From Hygrocybe punicea (Eukaryota; Basidiomycota; Agaricomycetes; Agaricales; Hygrophoraceae), in the NCBI GenBank assembly GCA_963556145.1, contig OY744461.1, forward strand, positions 806,001 through 870,000: DNA of 64,000 nucleotides, written 5' to 3'. The position numbers were made by a program, and so were the translations under genes. Positions 22,601 to 33,293 of this stretch are shown one piece after another. Position 1 is the first letter of the stretch, and every line of letters starts with the position of its first letter. Below the pieces are notes generated by a model. The model was not told the DNA's origin, did not search any database, and was given only the letters and a program-made list of their open reading frames with translations.

Positions 22601-25600
22601 GTGCTCCAATGGCTTCATTATATGTCCTTGGAAATCCTGATCACTACACCAGTCATAAATTTGTGCCATTCTTTTGGAGATCTTATGTTAAAGAGGTTAC
22701 CAGTGCATGGTCTGATGAAGAAATTGCTAATATATGTGAAGACCAAAATAATGCACAAAAGGTTGTTATTGGTAAGAATAATGGTGCATACATTGGACTT
22801 TCCAAAGTAAATAATTATATGTTCAGACCAGCCTTGTATGATAATGTATCACTGTATGACTGGATACGTCTTGCAACTATAGAACCAAATAAAAGACGCA
22901 CCAAAACAAAGACCAAAGGGGCCAGAAAAGAACCAGTGCAAAACCGTATTTTTGACAATTTAGGCTGTGATGATTTGTCTGACTCTTTCACTGAACCTAC
23001 TAATGTTGAATATTCCAGTGATGACAACTTGTCTGATGTTGTTGACAATGATATACTCATGGAGATAGATGAAATTCCAAAACCTGATAGTTTAAATAGA
23101 AATGCGGGTTCAGAAATAGCTGATAAAACAAATGAAGTTGATCTCAATAAATTGACAAAAATTGAAAATGATTATACTTTACATCCCAATCATCCACAAT
23201 ATCTTACCCACCATGCCAAAATGAAAGGGGATGATCCCTTCATAGTTCCTAATTTTATTCCAAACACTTTGCCAAGGGCTGACTATGGTGATCGAGAATA
23301 TTATTGTTGTACAATGTTAACATTTTTCAAGCCATGGAGAAGTGGCAAAGAACTCAAATGTAAATTACAAACATGGGATAATGCTTTTATAGACCATGAG
23401 CTTTCTAAAAGAGAGCTGGAGATCATGAAATACTTTAGTCTGCGGTATGAGTGTTTGGATGTAAGAGATGATTTCTCTGCTAAACGTCAGAAGAATAATA
23501 CTGCAGATATAAGGTATTCATGGGCAACTTCAAACGGTCTTTATGCACTGGATGACATGCACATTACTGAATTAGCATTTAATGGCGACGACTTCACCAA
23601 CAACATTGATGAAGACAATAATGACACAGAAATACTCCTGTCATAAAGGACAAAAGAGGAAGGATCAAATGCTAATAGCTGAAAGAACTTTGAAAAGGTC
23701 AGGATGGCTCAATGATTGTATTCATGGTACCCCAGATATAGGACCTTTGATATCTATAGAACCATCTGTAGTACAATCAGAAAGTTTTTGGAGAGCTGCA
23801 GTCCTTGCAAAGAAAAAAGAAATCATTGATGACAGAAATAAAAATTTACCAACAAACACAGCAACCATAGATAAATTGGCAAATTTTCAATATAATGATG
23901 TCAAGATAGTGGATGCAGCATACATCAACCATATGTTTATTCCTACAAACAGAGCTGATCGTCATCTTATTGATATAACTATCAATGATTACAAGTTGAA
24001 CACTGACCAAAAGAGAGCATTTCATATCATTGCCAATCACTCTACCTTGATTAACAGTTCTGATAAGCTACGCATGTATCTTGGTGGAATGGCAGGCACA
24101 GAGAAATCACAAGTCATCAAAGCATTGACTAGTTTTTTTGGTAAACACAACGAAAATCATCAATTTGTGGTTCTTGCACCAACCAGTGGTGCTGCTGCCC
24201 TTGTAAATGGATCCACATATCACTCCATTCTTGGAATTAATCAGGGAGGATCATCTCGTTCCCTTGCACAAGTCCGTGCCAATCTTGATGGTGTGGATTA
24301 CATTTTCATTGATGAGGTGTCAATGTTATCTTGCAGAGATATGTATAAAATCAGTGTTCAGTGTGCAAAAGCACGTGGTGTTTATGATGAACCCTTTGGT
24401 GGCATTAATATGATATTTGCAGGAGATTTTGGCCAACTTCCACCAGCTATGAGTGGTGCTTCTTTATACTCTGGAACTGTTGGTGTCTAAATCAATTCCA
24501 GTCAAACTATAGCAAATCAGGAAGCAGCTATAGGCAAAGCTCTTTGGCATCAAATTACAACAGTTGTTATATTATGTGAAACTATGAGACAAACCAATCA
24601 GTCAGAAGAAGATGTCCAACTGAGGCTTGCTTTGGAAAACATGAGGTACAAAGCATGTACTCCCAAAGATATTGCATTTCTTCATACTCGTGTTGCAGGA
24701 AAAGGTCCAAATGATCCAAAATCCGCCCAAAAAAAATTCAGGAATGTGTTAGTTATAACTGCATTGAATGCACAAAAAGACAAAATCAATGAACTTGGTA
24801 TTCAACGTTTTGCTGCTGAAAATAGGAGACCATTAACATCATTCAATTCCATAGACAAATGGAATGATCCTACTAGTTCCAATAGCAAAAGAAAATCTCA
24901 TCACATGTCAACAATTTTGGATCCTATTCAACACACAAAGATATTGGAACCTTCACTCCAAAAGCTACTTTGGAGCCAACCACATGCATCATCCTCTGAT
25001 CATATACCAGGAAGATTGGACTTATGTATAGGCATGCCGGTGATGCTGAGAAACAATGATGCAACAGAGTGCTGCATTACCAAAGGAGCAGAGGGCATGG
25101 TTGTGGGTTGGCAGGGTGCAATAGGTCCTGAGCAACAAACTGTACTGGACACTTTATTTGTCAGATTATTGAATCCTCCAAAAAGAATCAACATAGAAGG
25201 ACTTCCTGAAAATGTAGTGCCGATTACAAAACATGTCACGTCCACCATGTGCTCATTATCCAATGATGATGTGATATCTTTGTCAAGAGAACAAGTGTTA
25301 GTACTGCCTAATTTTGCAATGACTGATTATGCATGTCAAGGACGTACTCGTCCTAACAATGTAGTCGACCTTAGTAGTTGTAGAAACCACCAATCCTATT
25401 ATACTTGCTTATCAAGAAGTGCTTCTGCAGCAGGAACTATCATCATGCAAGGCTTTGATCCTAAAGTAATTACTGGGGGTGCTTCTGGATATCTCAGGCA
25501 AGAATTCAGAGAATTAGAACTGCTTGATGAGATTATCAAACTGAAATATCAAGGACTATTACCAGACCATGTCAAGGGAGATCAGCGAAATTCTATCATT

Positions 25601-26725
25601 GATCAATTTAGAAAATGGAAAGGAAAGTCATATATTCCAAAAAACATTCATCATGCTATTGCATGGAAAGCCACAGAGCAACTAAATCAATACACAACAC
25701 AGCCCTCTCCATGGCAATTAATTAAACCTATGAACAAAAATCAAAAGGCAGATTTCAGAAACCTCAACTTTGTTCCTGTAAAAGGAACTGTTCCAATCAC
25801 TGTCACTCATAAAAATTCCACAGCCAATGTATTGCAAAATAAAAAACGAAAATTACAACAAGTTGTAAGTTCATCTTCCATTGTGAAAAAAAGACGAAAA
25901 ACAAGTACTATTGAATTAAATGAACCAAAAGGGTTTATATGGGATGCGCAAGATTGGAGCTGTGCTTATGATTCACTCTTTACAATATTACTAGCAATAT
26001 GCAATGAAGATCCATCAAGTTGGAAAAAAAGATTCAATAGCATCAATAAAATATTAAAGATTTTGAGCTTAGGATTCAAACGATCAAAGAATAACACAAC
26101 AGATTTAGAAACAGTTAGAAATACAATCAGACATTTATTGCATCAAGATAAACCCGAAATATTTCCTTATGGTCAAGTTGGCATTGCAATAAGTGATTTG
26201 GCCCATTATATAATGAAAGCAAATGAACCAATGACTTCAACTTGTCTTAAATGTATGAGTTGTGAAAACATAACCATTCTGGAAAATGATAGATGTGATG
26301 CCATCTTTCATTGTTGATATTCATTTTCTGGAACAATCTCAGCATGTCTTGCTCAAATCATAGTTAATAGACAATGGCACAAATGTCAATTGTGTTGGGG
26401 AGAGATTACTAAATTTCTTGCATTTAACAAAATTCCACCTCTAATCATGTTTACAGTTGACTCTATTGAGAATTTAATAGTTAGTCAAATTATAAACTTG
26501 TCAATTGATGACATATCCACTGCTTTCACATTGAGAGGAATTGTGTACTTTGGTGATGTACATTTTACTGCCTGCATATTCATTGACAGTATGGTATGGT
26601 TTCATGATGGTATATCAACCAGATCAATTTGTATTAATAAAGGTGATATAGATGACTTTTCAAATATTAATTTATTGTCATGTAATGGTAATAATGCTGT
26701 ACTGTTTATATATGCTCAATCTTAA
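19680..26725 (+). pseudogene. Helitron Rep-PIF1 helicase with C-terminal cysteine peptidase-like domain
   Basis: The transposase of rolling-circle elements, nicking and unwinding DNA. The N-terminal Cys module (CAVCGQ, CKWICKPC) is at 20240-20430. A Helitron_like_N region (about 21540-21870) includes the HUH motif HLH at 21856-21864. Catalytic tyrosines lie in AYITDYITK (22426 and 22438). The helicase has GMAGTEKS (Walker A with G changed to E) near 24090, IFIDEVSM (Walker B) near 24302 and the GDFGQLPP motif near 24425. The C-terminus (from about 25930) has WSCAYDSLF and, further on, GDVHFTACIF and WFHDG, resembling a ubiquitin-peptidase Cys/His pair. Disruptions: frameshift near 19937, tandem TGA at 22246-22251, frameshift near 23640, TAA at 24488, TGA at 26315. 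The frame otherwise continues, so it is one ancestral protein of about 2300 residues. Confidence 0.9.
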
Positions 26726-26762
26726 TATTTGTTCTCTTGCTAAAAAAAGAGACGAGTAACAT

Positions 26763-26794
26763 GCCATGCAAAGCAATGGCCCACACCCCACTAG
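26763..26794 (+). other. Predicted Helitron 3' terminus
   Basis: A stem GCCAT/ATGGC with an 8-base loop, then CCACACCCCA and CTAG. This is the usual Helitron end (hairpin about ten bases before CTRR). The following T fits insertion between A and T. Directly beyond it lies the copia RNase H region. Confidence 0.65.
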
Positions 26795-29060
26795 TCTAAT
26801 TCCTTCAATAAATTTCTATGCCAGATTAACTGCTTCGTGGCATGAGTAGTGGCAACATATTCCGCTTTGGCCATTGACAACGCAATCATGCTTTGCTTCT
26901 TTGAGCTCCAAGCCATGGCTCCCCCTGCAATCGTGAACACATATCTGCTAATGGATTTCTGGTACGGGTTAGATCCCTAATCAGCATCAATGTAATGAAC
27001 GGTTTCCGTCATAATCCATTGGTCCTTTCCACCATACGTTAGTTCATAATCCATCATTCCTTTTAGGTGGCAGAATATCCTTTTAAGTGCTGTCCAGTGT
27101 TCCAGACTCGGGTTCCGTGTGAATTGCGCAATGGTTACAGTTGCATACATGATATCAGGTCTTGTTGCGTGCACAGCATACAAGAGCTCTCCAACTCGTG
27201 TCACATACTTCAAGGTGCATTTCTGCTTGCTCTCATCAGTTTCGGTTTCATTTATTCATAGGATCACGTTCTGATCCATCAGGGTTGATACCAGTTTCAC
27301 ATCATTCATTCTGGCCTTCACAAGTATCTTCCAGATATAACGGCTTTGTGATAGGGTGACTTTCTGTTGTTGGCAGTCTCATTTGATATGGATTCCAAGC
27401 AGTAACATTGGCTTTCCAATGACCGTTACCATGTACTTTTCTTTCAGCTGGTTGATTATCCGCTGATTCATCGCTCGGTTGTTTGCATAAGCCATAAGGT
27501 CGTCGACCCATATGAGTACAATGGAGAAGTTTTCTCCTTCCCAATAGTAGTATGTGCAGGAGTTGGTCCGCAATCTCATATAATGAAATTCCTTCATTGT
27601 GTTATTGAAATCTGTGTTCCATACATTTCCAGCTTGTCTGAGACCATATATAGGGCGTATGAGGCAGCAAACCTGTCTGGTTCCATCCTCAAATTCCACC
27701 AGCTGTTTCATGTGCAGCTCCTTCTTCACCCATCCATTAAGATATGCGCCTTTGATATCCATCTGCTGGATATCCCAATCCTTGACTGCGGAATATGTGA
27801 GCAACGTCTGTAACATCTTGAACCACATCACAGGAGCGAATGTTCCGGTTTCACTGAAATCCACTCCAGGCTTCTGTGAGAACCCCTGAGCTACTAATTG
27901 GGCCTTGTGCCTAGTGATTGCACCCATCTCATTGCATTTCCAGTGGAAAACCCACTTGCTTCCGATGGCTTCCCGTCCAGTAAGTCTACAAGTTTCCAAA
28001 TGCTCATTTCTTGTAGCTGATCAAATTCTTCTTTCATCGCTACCTTCCAGATCTCCAAATCCATGGCTTCCCAGGCTTCCTTCAAATCCCATGGGTCCTT
28101 GTTGGTGAGACTGCTATCCTGCTGCATTGCGCTCAAGAACACATATGCTATGGTTGTTTCTATGCTGACTTTTTCCTTTTGTTTAGCTGCAGATGATTCT
28201 GTTGGTCTTTGTACATCAAGCAGTTCACATATCTCACGTTGTGTTGGTTATGTACACGGGTTGTTTAACTGTCAGTAGTCGCGATCGACTCCTCGTGTTG
28301 CTCTCGGTGGGTATGTTATTTCATTTTCTGGTCTGCAAATAGCCCTTTCCGGTGCTGTTCTGGTGGGTTCCGGTGATTCCGTTGTGGGTTCCAGTGGCTC
28401 CAGAGTTTGCGAGTCATTGGATTCACTCTGCTCCCCCTCGAATTGCAAACCAGGTAAGTTTGATACAATCCAGACTTCCTGCAATGCCCCATCCTCATGA
28501 AATGTAACATTCTGTGATGTTTTAACAGTCTGCATTGCAGCATCATAGTATCAGATAGCCATCTGCGACTCCACAAATCCTATGAACTTCATCTTAGCTG
28601 ATCACGGTGCCAGCTTCAATCTCTTTCCGCCTTGATATAAGACCCAAATATTGCATCCAAACTCCCAGAAATGTGATACGTCTGGCTTCTTGCCAGTCCA
28701 GGCTTCATGCGGAGTCATTCCATCTAGAGCCTTGGTGGGGGATTGGTTTCAAATGTATGCCACATGTGCAACGGCTTCTGGCCAAAGAAATGCGGGCAGG
28801 TTTTTAGCGATCAACATTGTGCGGGCTAACTCCAGTAACGTGCGATTAAATCTTCCTGCCATTCCGTGTTGCGAGGGTGAGTAAGGGAGCCATTGTTTCA
28901 ATGACAATTCCCTTCTCTATTGCCCATCTCTTGACTTCCTTGTTGACGAGTTCCTTTCTGTTATTGAACTGCAAATATTTAGGGTTTCAATCAAACTTCT
29001 TCTTGATCGTGTTAATGTAAGCCTTGATGCGTTCCATCACCTGGCTGTTCCATTGGACAC
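26795..29060 (-). pseudogene. Copia pol, integrase C-terminus to RNase H
   Basis: Minus-strand segments in order: the end of the integrase core (GMAGRFNRTLLELARTM near 28850); the GKKP motif segment near 28690 (TPHEAWTGKKPDVSHF); an acidic/proline linker (28280-28540); reverse transcriptase (27379-28080) with GSKWVFHWK, QMDIKGAYLNG and IWVDDL (near 27500); and RNase H (26800-27213) with ARPDIMYA and an AKAEYVA segment. Stops and frameshifts separate them. It copied element RNA in the past and this copy is dead. The reading ends within RNase H shortly before 26795. Confidence 0.88.
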
Positions 29061-29205
29061 AGAGAGTGTCCTCAAGCAGATCGTAGGGCTCGGAGGCTAA
29101 GACTAAATCTCGAACTCTACTGACTACCAAACAGGGCTATCTACTGCATCGAACTGTGGGAAGGTCACGTGATCACTGGACTAGTGGCTACAATCCACTA
29201 GTCCA
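29054..29205 (-). repeat. Solo LTR of the gypsy type inside copia integrase
   Basis: A 152-bp insertion between two collinear integrase segments. On the minus strand it starts TGGACTAGTGG, contains ATCACGTGACC and ends TGTGTCCA. The minus-strand flanks are ACGG before and ATGG after, a 4-bp duplication with one C-to-T difference. Length and the CACGTGACC motif match the LTRs at 588 and 33146. It holds a perfect 10-bp palindrome pair (29178-29204). Confidence 0.75.
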
Positions 29206-29209
29206 CCGT

Positions 29210-31665
29210 TTCATGAATAAAGTGGTTATGGTGCATGTCGCGTCATTCATGAATGAGATATAGTATCTTGATCCTCTGATAGACTCTATGTGTGCTTGGC
29301 CCCAGATGTCACTCAAAGTCCACTCTCCGGTGACTTTGGATTGTCCATCAGCCTATTTAGGAAATGGCTGGACAGCTTGCTTCACCTGAATGCAAGCCTC
29401 ACAGGTTCAGGAAGGGACACTCCCTTTGTCAATTTCTAGACCTGTGACTAACCCCTTTCTCTGCAGGGTCTGGAGTCCGCTCATTCCGATATGTCCGTAG
29501 AGGCAGTGCCATTCATCCCAAGACATTTTCTTCAGCGTGGCTATGTTTGCCTTTTCTGGCATGTGGGATTGTGCTCGGGTGTTCAAATGGTATAGTCATC
29601 CATCTTTCCGGCCTGTTCTGACAAGTTTATTCTCCTTTATATAGAGTCTGCATATTCCATTGCAGAAGTTAACCCATGCACTGCTTTCATTGAATCGGTT
29701 CAGCGATAGTAGCGAGTTCTGTGTTTCCAGTACATGGAGTACATCTCATAGCTGATGCTGTATGTCCTTTCCGTCCACTGTGAAGTGTAAGACAATGGTT
29801 CCACGACCAAGAGCTCGAGCGGTGACCTTTCCTAGTCCTTGAATGGTAGCTTCATCTAGAGTTTTGTACGTGATAAATGCATTTCGGGAATTGCTGATGT
29901 GACTTGTCATTCCAAAATCCAGTAACCAATCATAGTTTGAAATATTGTCTGTATTCACTGCATATGCTACATCCTGTAACATATTATTGACATTGTCTGC
30001 AGCTTGATTCGATCGGTTCCAGTGGTTTCCATCCTTTCTGGCACCCTTTCCTTTCCCTTTTGGCCCTTGCCCTTCTTTTCTGCCACCTTTAGACCAGCAG
30101 TCCTTCATCATATGTCCCTTCTTGTGGCAGTTGAAGCATTCTGTTTTGGAATTTGCCACCTTCTGCTTTCCATTACCCTTTCCATTGCACTTTCTGGTGA
30201 ACCTCCCATGCATAGCGACATTGTTAGAATCTCCGCTGCCCTCACAGTGCCTGTGGTATTCCTCTAATAGGATCACGACTAGTTCATGTGATGTCAGTGA
30301 TGTTCCGTCCTTCTTTAAGCCTAAATACACCGATGTATACAAGTCCCAACTTTCCGGTAAGGAGGATACAAGTATCATTGTGAAGTCTTTGTTGGAAATG
30401 AGGCTTCCCATCAAGTGGAGCTCCTCCTGCAGTTTCCGGAGCTTCCATATGTGCTCAATTAGGTCGAATCCTTCTTTGGCAATCGACTGGTACAATGCAC
30501 ATCGCGTTGCTAATATTCTGAGCTTCCCCCTGGATTCCTTTATCAAGGTTAGCTACTTCCACATCTCACTTGCTGTGTGTGTGCCAACGATATGTATCAT
30601 TTCCATGTCGCCAATTCCAAGCTCAATCCACGTCCTCATCTTGGTGTCTCCACCATGCCATTTCTTCTAGTGCTGGTACAGTTTGGTTCTGAACCTGGGT
30701 TCGAACCTGAACCTACATGAACTGAACCTAAGTTCAGTTCAAGGTTCAGGGTAATGCCTGAACCGAACCTTAGGTTCAGTTCAAGGTTCAGTCAAGGATG
30801 GAATCTTGTGAACCTGGTTCGAACCTGAACCTAATCTTTCACATATTAGTCTAATTTCTGCTGAGTAGAGACTTAGTTTTAGTCCAACTATTTGCTGACT
30901 TGAAAGTTCAGCATCATTAATAACAGAATCTAGATTAGTTAGAGTTTATACAGTTGCAATTAGTGCTTCTGTAACAGGAATATTTGCAAACTTAAATATA
31001 TTTTAAAATGTAAAGTTAAAATTCAGCCTAGGAGGCCATGTTGTGTGATTCAGTTATACTCTTTTCTTCCTGTTAAAATACTGCAAAACATTTGCAATGA
31101 CCATCTGAACAGTTGTCCAGGATATTTCATGCTTACTGTGCTTCAGACACATCTAACACAAGATTCTATTGATTCATTCACAGTGAACATGGACACAGTA
31201 CATGTAATTGAAGAGTCAAACCATTAGCACAACAACAATGTAGAGTCATAGGAAATAAAGGAAAATTTTGGATTGAGAAAATTGATTAACTAGTATACTT
31301 GTATTTTCACAGGTTCAGTTCAGGTTCAGCCTGGCCTGAACCTGAACTGAACATATCTGAACCTGAACCAAAGGTTCAGTTCAACGTTCAGCATATAAGC
31401 TGAACAAAACCTCAGGTTCAGTTCAAGGTTCAGATTTTTTTGGCCTGAACTGAACTGAACTGAACCTGACCATCACTAATTTCTTCATTGCCTTGGATTC
31501 CGCTGATGTTGGATGCGATGCATCCGCCGGGACAGGGGCCTTGATTCCGCATCGATGTACATCTCTAACCAAAGATCCCGAAGCTCTTCCATGGCCTCCA
31601 ATTGTTTCCCTTCAATAACTCAATCCGGTAGGATCCCGATGTGTGCGTGACTTCATCCGTCATAG
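29210..31665 (-). pseudogene. Copia gag, protease and integrase N-terminus
   Basis: Minus strand. Gag begins near 31660 (MTDEVTHTSGSYRIELLKG) and is cut by the hAT MITE at 30668-31478. It continues at 30546-29746 with the zinc knuckle CFNCHKKGHMMKDC (near 30115) and a Gly/Lys-rich tail. The protease motif WLLDFGMTSHIS (near 29925) has F in place of the usual serine after the catalytic Asp, which should inactivate it. The integrase zinc region (HCLYGHIGM … CEACIQVKQ, 29370-29530) has two stops. A solo LTR then interrupts the integrase at 29205. Confidence 0.88.
30668..31478. mobile_element. hAT MITE (GGTTCAG family), copy 1
   Basis: Terminal repeats TAGTGCTGGTACAGTTTGG and the inverse of TAGTGATGGTCAGGTTCAG. 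It has a perfect 8-bp duplication, ATTTCTTC (30660-30667 and 31479-31486). Both ends carry arrays of GGTTCAG/CTGAACC. It is nearly identical to the reversed copy at 60242-61056. The 60-codon frame at 31045-31227 is conserved between copies only because the copies are young. Confidence 0.95.
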
Positions 31666-31732
31666 TTGGCTAGTATATGAGGTGGTAGTGCAATGTTCAG
31701 AGGTGTGTGATCGTGTTTCCATTACACCCATT

Positions 31733-31746
31733 CAGGGCTCATAACC
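31733..31746 (-). other. Copia primer-binding site (half-tRNA type)
   Basis: On the minus strand GGTTATGAGCCCTG follows the LTR by three bases. It is complementary to the initiator-methionine tRNA anticodon stem-loop, the half-tRNA priming used by Drosophila copia and yeast Ty5. Confidence 0.8.
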
Positions 31747-31749
31747 TAT

Positions 31750-31915
31750 TGGAATATATGATAGTGCAGTGGTTGTTGACCGCTAAGATATTTATGTGGA
31801 ATTGAATTATATTTACCTCTCTCTGAGAGGGCTTTTTATACTACTAGCTAAATCTACTAGAAGTTTCTTGTGGTGAATAGAATACATGCTGCGCTTCAGC
31901 ATTATTCATTGGACA
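31750..31915 (-). repeat. 5' LTR of the copia element
   Basis: A 166-bp segment bounded by TG (TGTCCAATG) and CA on the minus strand. It has TATAAAAAG at about 31832-31840 as a likely TATA box. No 3' partner is in the window, so the limits come from the TG/CA ends and the primer site. Confidence 0.65.
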
Positions 31916-32889
31916 GGTGGGTTTGAGTTCCAGGGTCATGTGGTATGGATTACTAATCCTTTCCATGACTATTTGGCCACTATTCCCAACAATCAAGCAC
32001 TTTACACTGAGCCACACATTCCTAGTGGAATCCGATCGGAATGCTCGGATTCCTAGGATTCCGAGTGGATTCCGAGTGAATTTCAAGTCTAGCCAAATTG
32101 TTAGAATTATCACTATAAACTCATTCCTAGTGCATTCCCAGTCCCAGCTGATTCCGAGCGGAATCCAAACAGAATACTAGAAATCCGAGGAATCCTATGG
32201 AATTCCGAGTAAAGTCCTAGCATTTATTCTGCATTGGACTCAACTCGGAATCCATTCGGAATCCATTAGGAATTGTAGAGTAAAAATTTTAATACTATTA
32301 TCTAATTTATTGTATATCTACTTAATTGGGGTGCTGCCTCGAAATAAATAGCTGAGTTTCGGGAGTTTATATAGGTTTGTTTGGTGCATGGACCATTTCA
32401 GTGCGTCACATGATCATCAACAAACCAAACAATGTGAACAACGCGACAACACCCACATCCACCCACATGCATACAGCAAATGCCAAATGATGGACCCCGC
32501 CAATGCCCAAACAACTGCGCCCACACCCACGACCCATGACGCCCATCAACCACACCATGCCCACCTCCATGCCCACCTCCACACACCACCAACACATGCA
32601 ACGCCAGCCAACCACAGGAGCCAGAGACAGCAACAAAGAGTGGTGCATCCACCCCTGCTGCCTGAGTAAGTTTTTATTATTCTTCTGTTTCAGATATTTT
32701 ACTAACTATAACATGGCCATAACGATGCACACACACCAGGCCATTGCAGGATGCACAACGACGCTGCCAGTTGCGGCAATCTGACGCCAGTAGCAGCAGC
32801 AACAGTGGTAGCAACAGCAACAGCAACAGCAACAGGCCAGCAGCAGTGGTGGCAATGGCAATGGCAATGGCAATGGCAGTAGGTCACCA

Positions 32890-33145
32890 GTAAGTCCCCT
32901 CCCTTCTCCCTCTCCTTCTCCCTCCCTCCCCCGCCTCCTTCTCCCACCTCCCTCTTTCCCCTTTACTCCCCCTCCCTTTCCTTCTCCCTTTCCCCTTCCC
33001 CTTTCCCCCTCTCTTTCACCCTCCCCTCCCCTCCCCTTTCCTTTTCCCCTTTCCCCCCCTTTCCTCCTCCCTCTCACTTCCCCTTTCCCCTCCGTTTATC
33101 TCTTCCTTTCCCCCTCCCCCCTTTCCCCCTCCCTCCCTTCACCAT
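32890..33145 (+). repeat. Polypyrimidine tract (CCCTTT/CTCC)
   Basis: About 250 bp of nearly pure C and T on the plus strand. Complementary-strand frames rich in Gly, Glu, Arg and Lys follow from composition. Confidence 0.9.
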
Positions 33146-33293
33146 TGGAGTGGTCCCGAGGGACCTCTCGGGATCGGGGACGGAAAGGTCAAAGGTGGAT
33201 GGGATGGATAGGACAAGATCAACTAACTACCACATCGGGAACTGCTACTGACTAAGGAAGAGGTCACGTGATGTGCCAGGCACAACTACTACA
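33146..33293 (-). repeat. Solo LTR of the gypsy family
   Basis: On the minus strand it starts TGTAGTAGTTGTGCCTGG, contains CATCACGTGACC and ends GGGACCACTCCA. It is clearly related to the LTR at 588-743. The flanks read ACGG and ATGG on the minus strand (33294-33297 and 33142-33145), a 4-bp duplication with one C-to-T difference. Confidence 0.85.

Larger units (their letters stand above)
18740..26794 (+). mobile_element. Helitron (copy B), decayed
   Basis: An 8 kb rolling-circle element with a Rep domain and a PIF1-type helicase in one long frame, a small upstream reading frame and a fused C-terminal peptidase-like domain. The predicted 3' end is a hairpin (GCCAT … ATGGC, 26763-26780), then ten bases, then CTAG at 26791-26794, followed by T. 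Leader similarity with copy A begins about 18745; the true 5' end was not pinned down. The protein is disrupted by stops and frameshifts, so this copy is not autonomous. Confidence 0.88.
26795..31915 (-). mobile_element. Truncated Ty1/copia retrotransposon
   Basis: Minus strand: a 5' LTR at 31750-31915, a primer site at 31733-31746, then gag, protease, integrase, reverse transcriptase and part of RNase H. Integrase before reverse transcriptase is the copia order. The 3' part of RNase H and the 3' LTR are missing, since the sequence stops at the Helitron end. A hAT MITE (30668-31478) lies in gag and a solo LTR (29054-29205) in integrase. Many stops make it non-coding. Confidence 0.9.

Noticed and set aside
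31045..31227. Identical 60-codon frame here and at 60497-60679
   Set aside because: Identity comes from two young copies of one MITE; there is no domain and no evidence of selection.
32706..33077. Gly/Glu/Arg/Lys-rich minus-strand frame
   Set aside because: It is a polypyrimidine tract read on the opposite strand.
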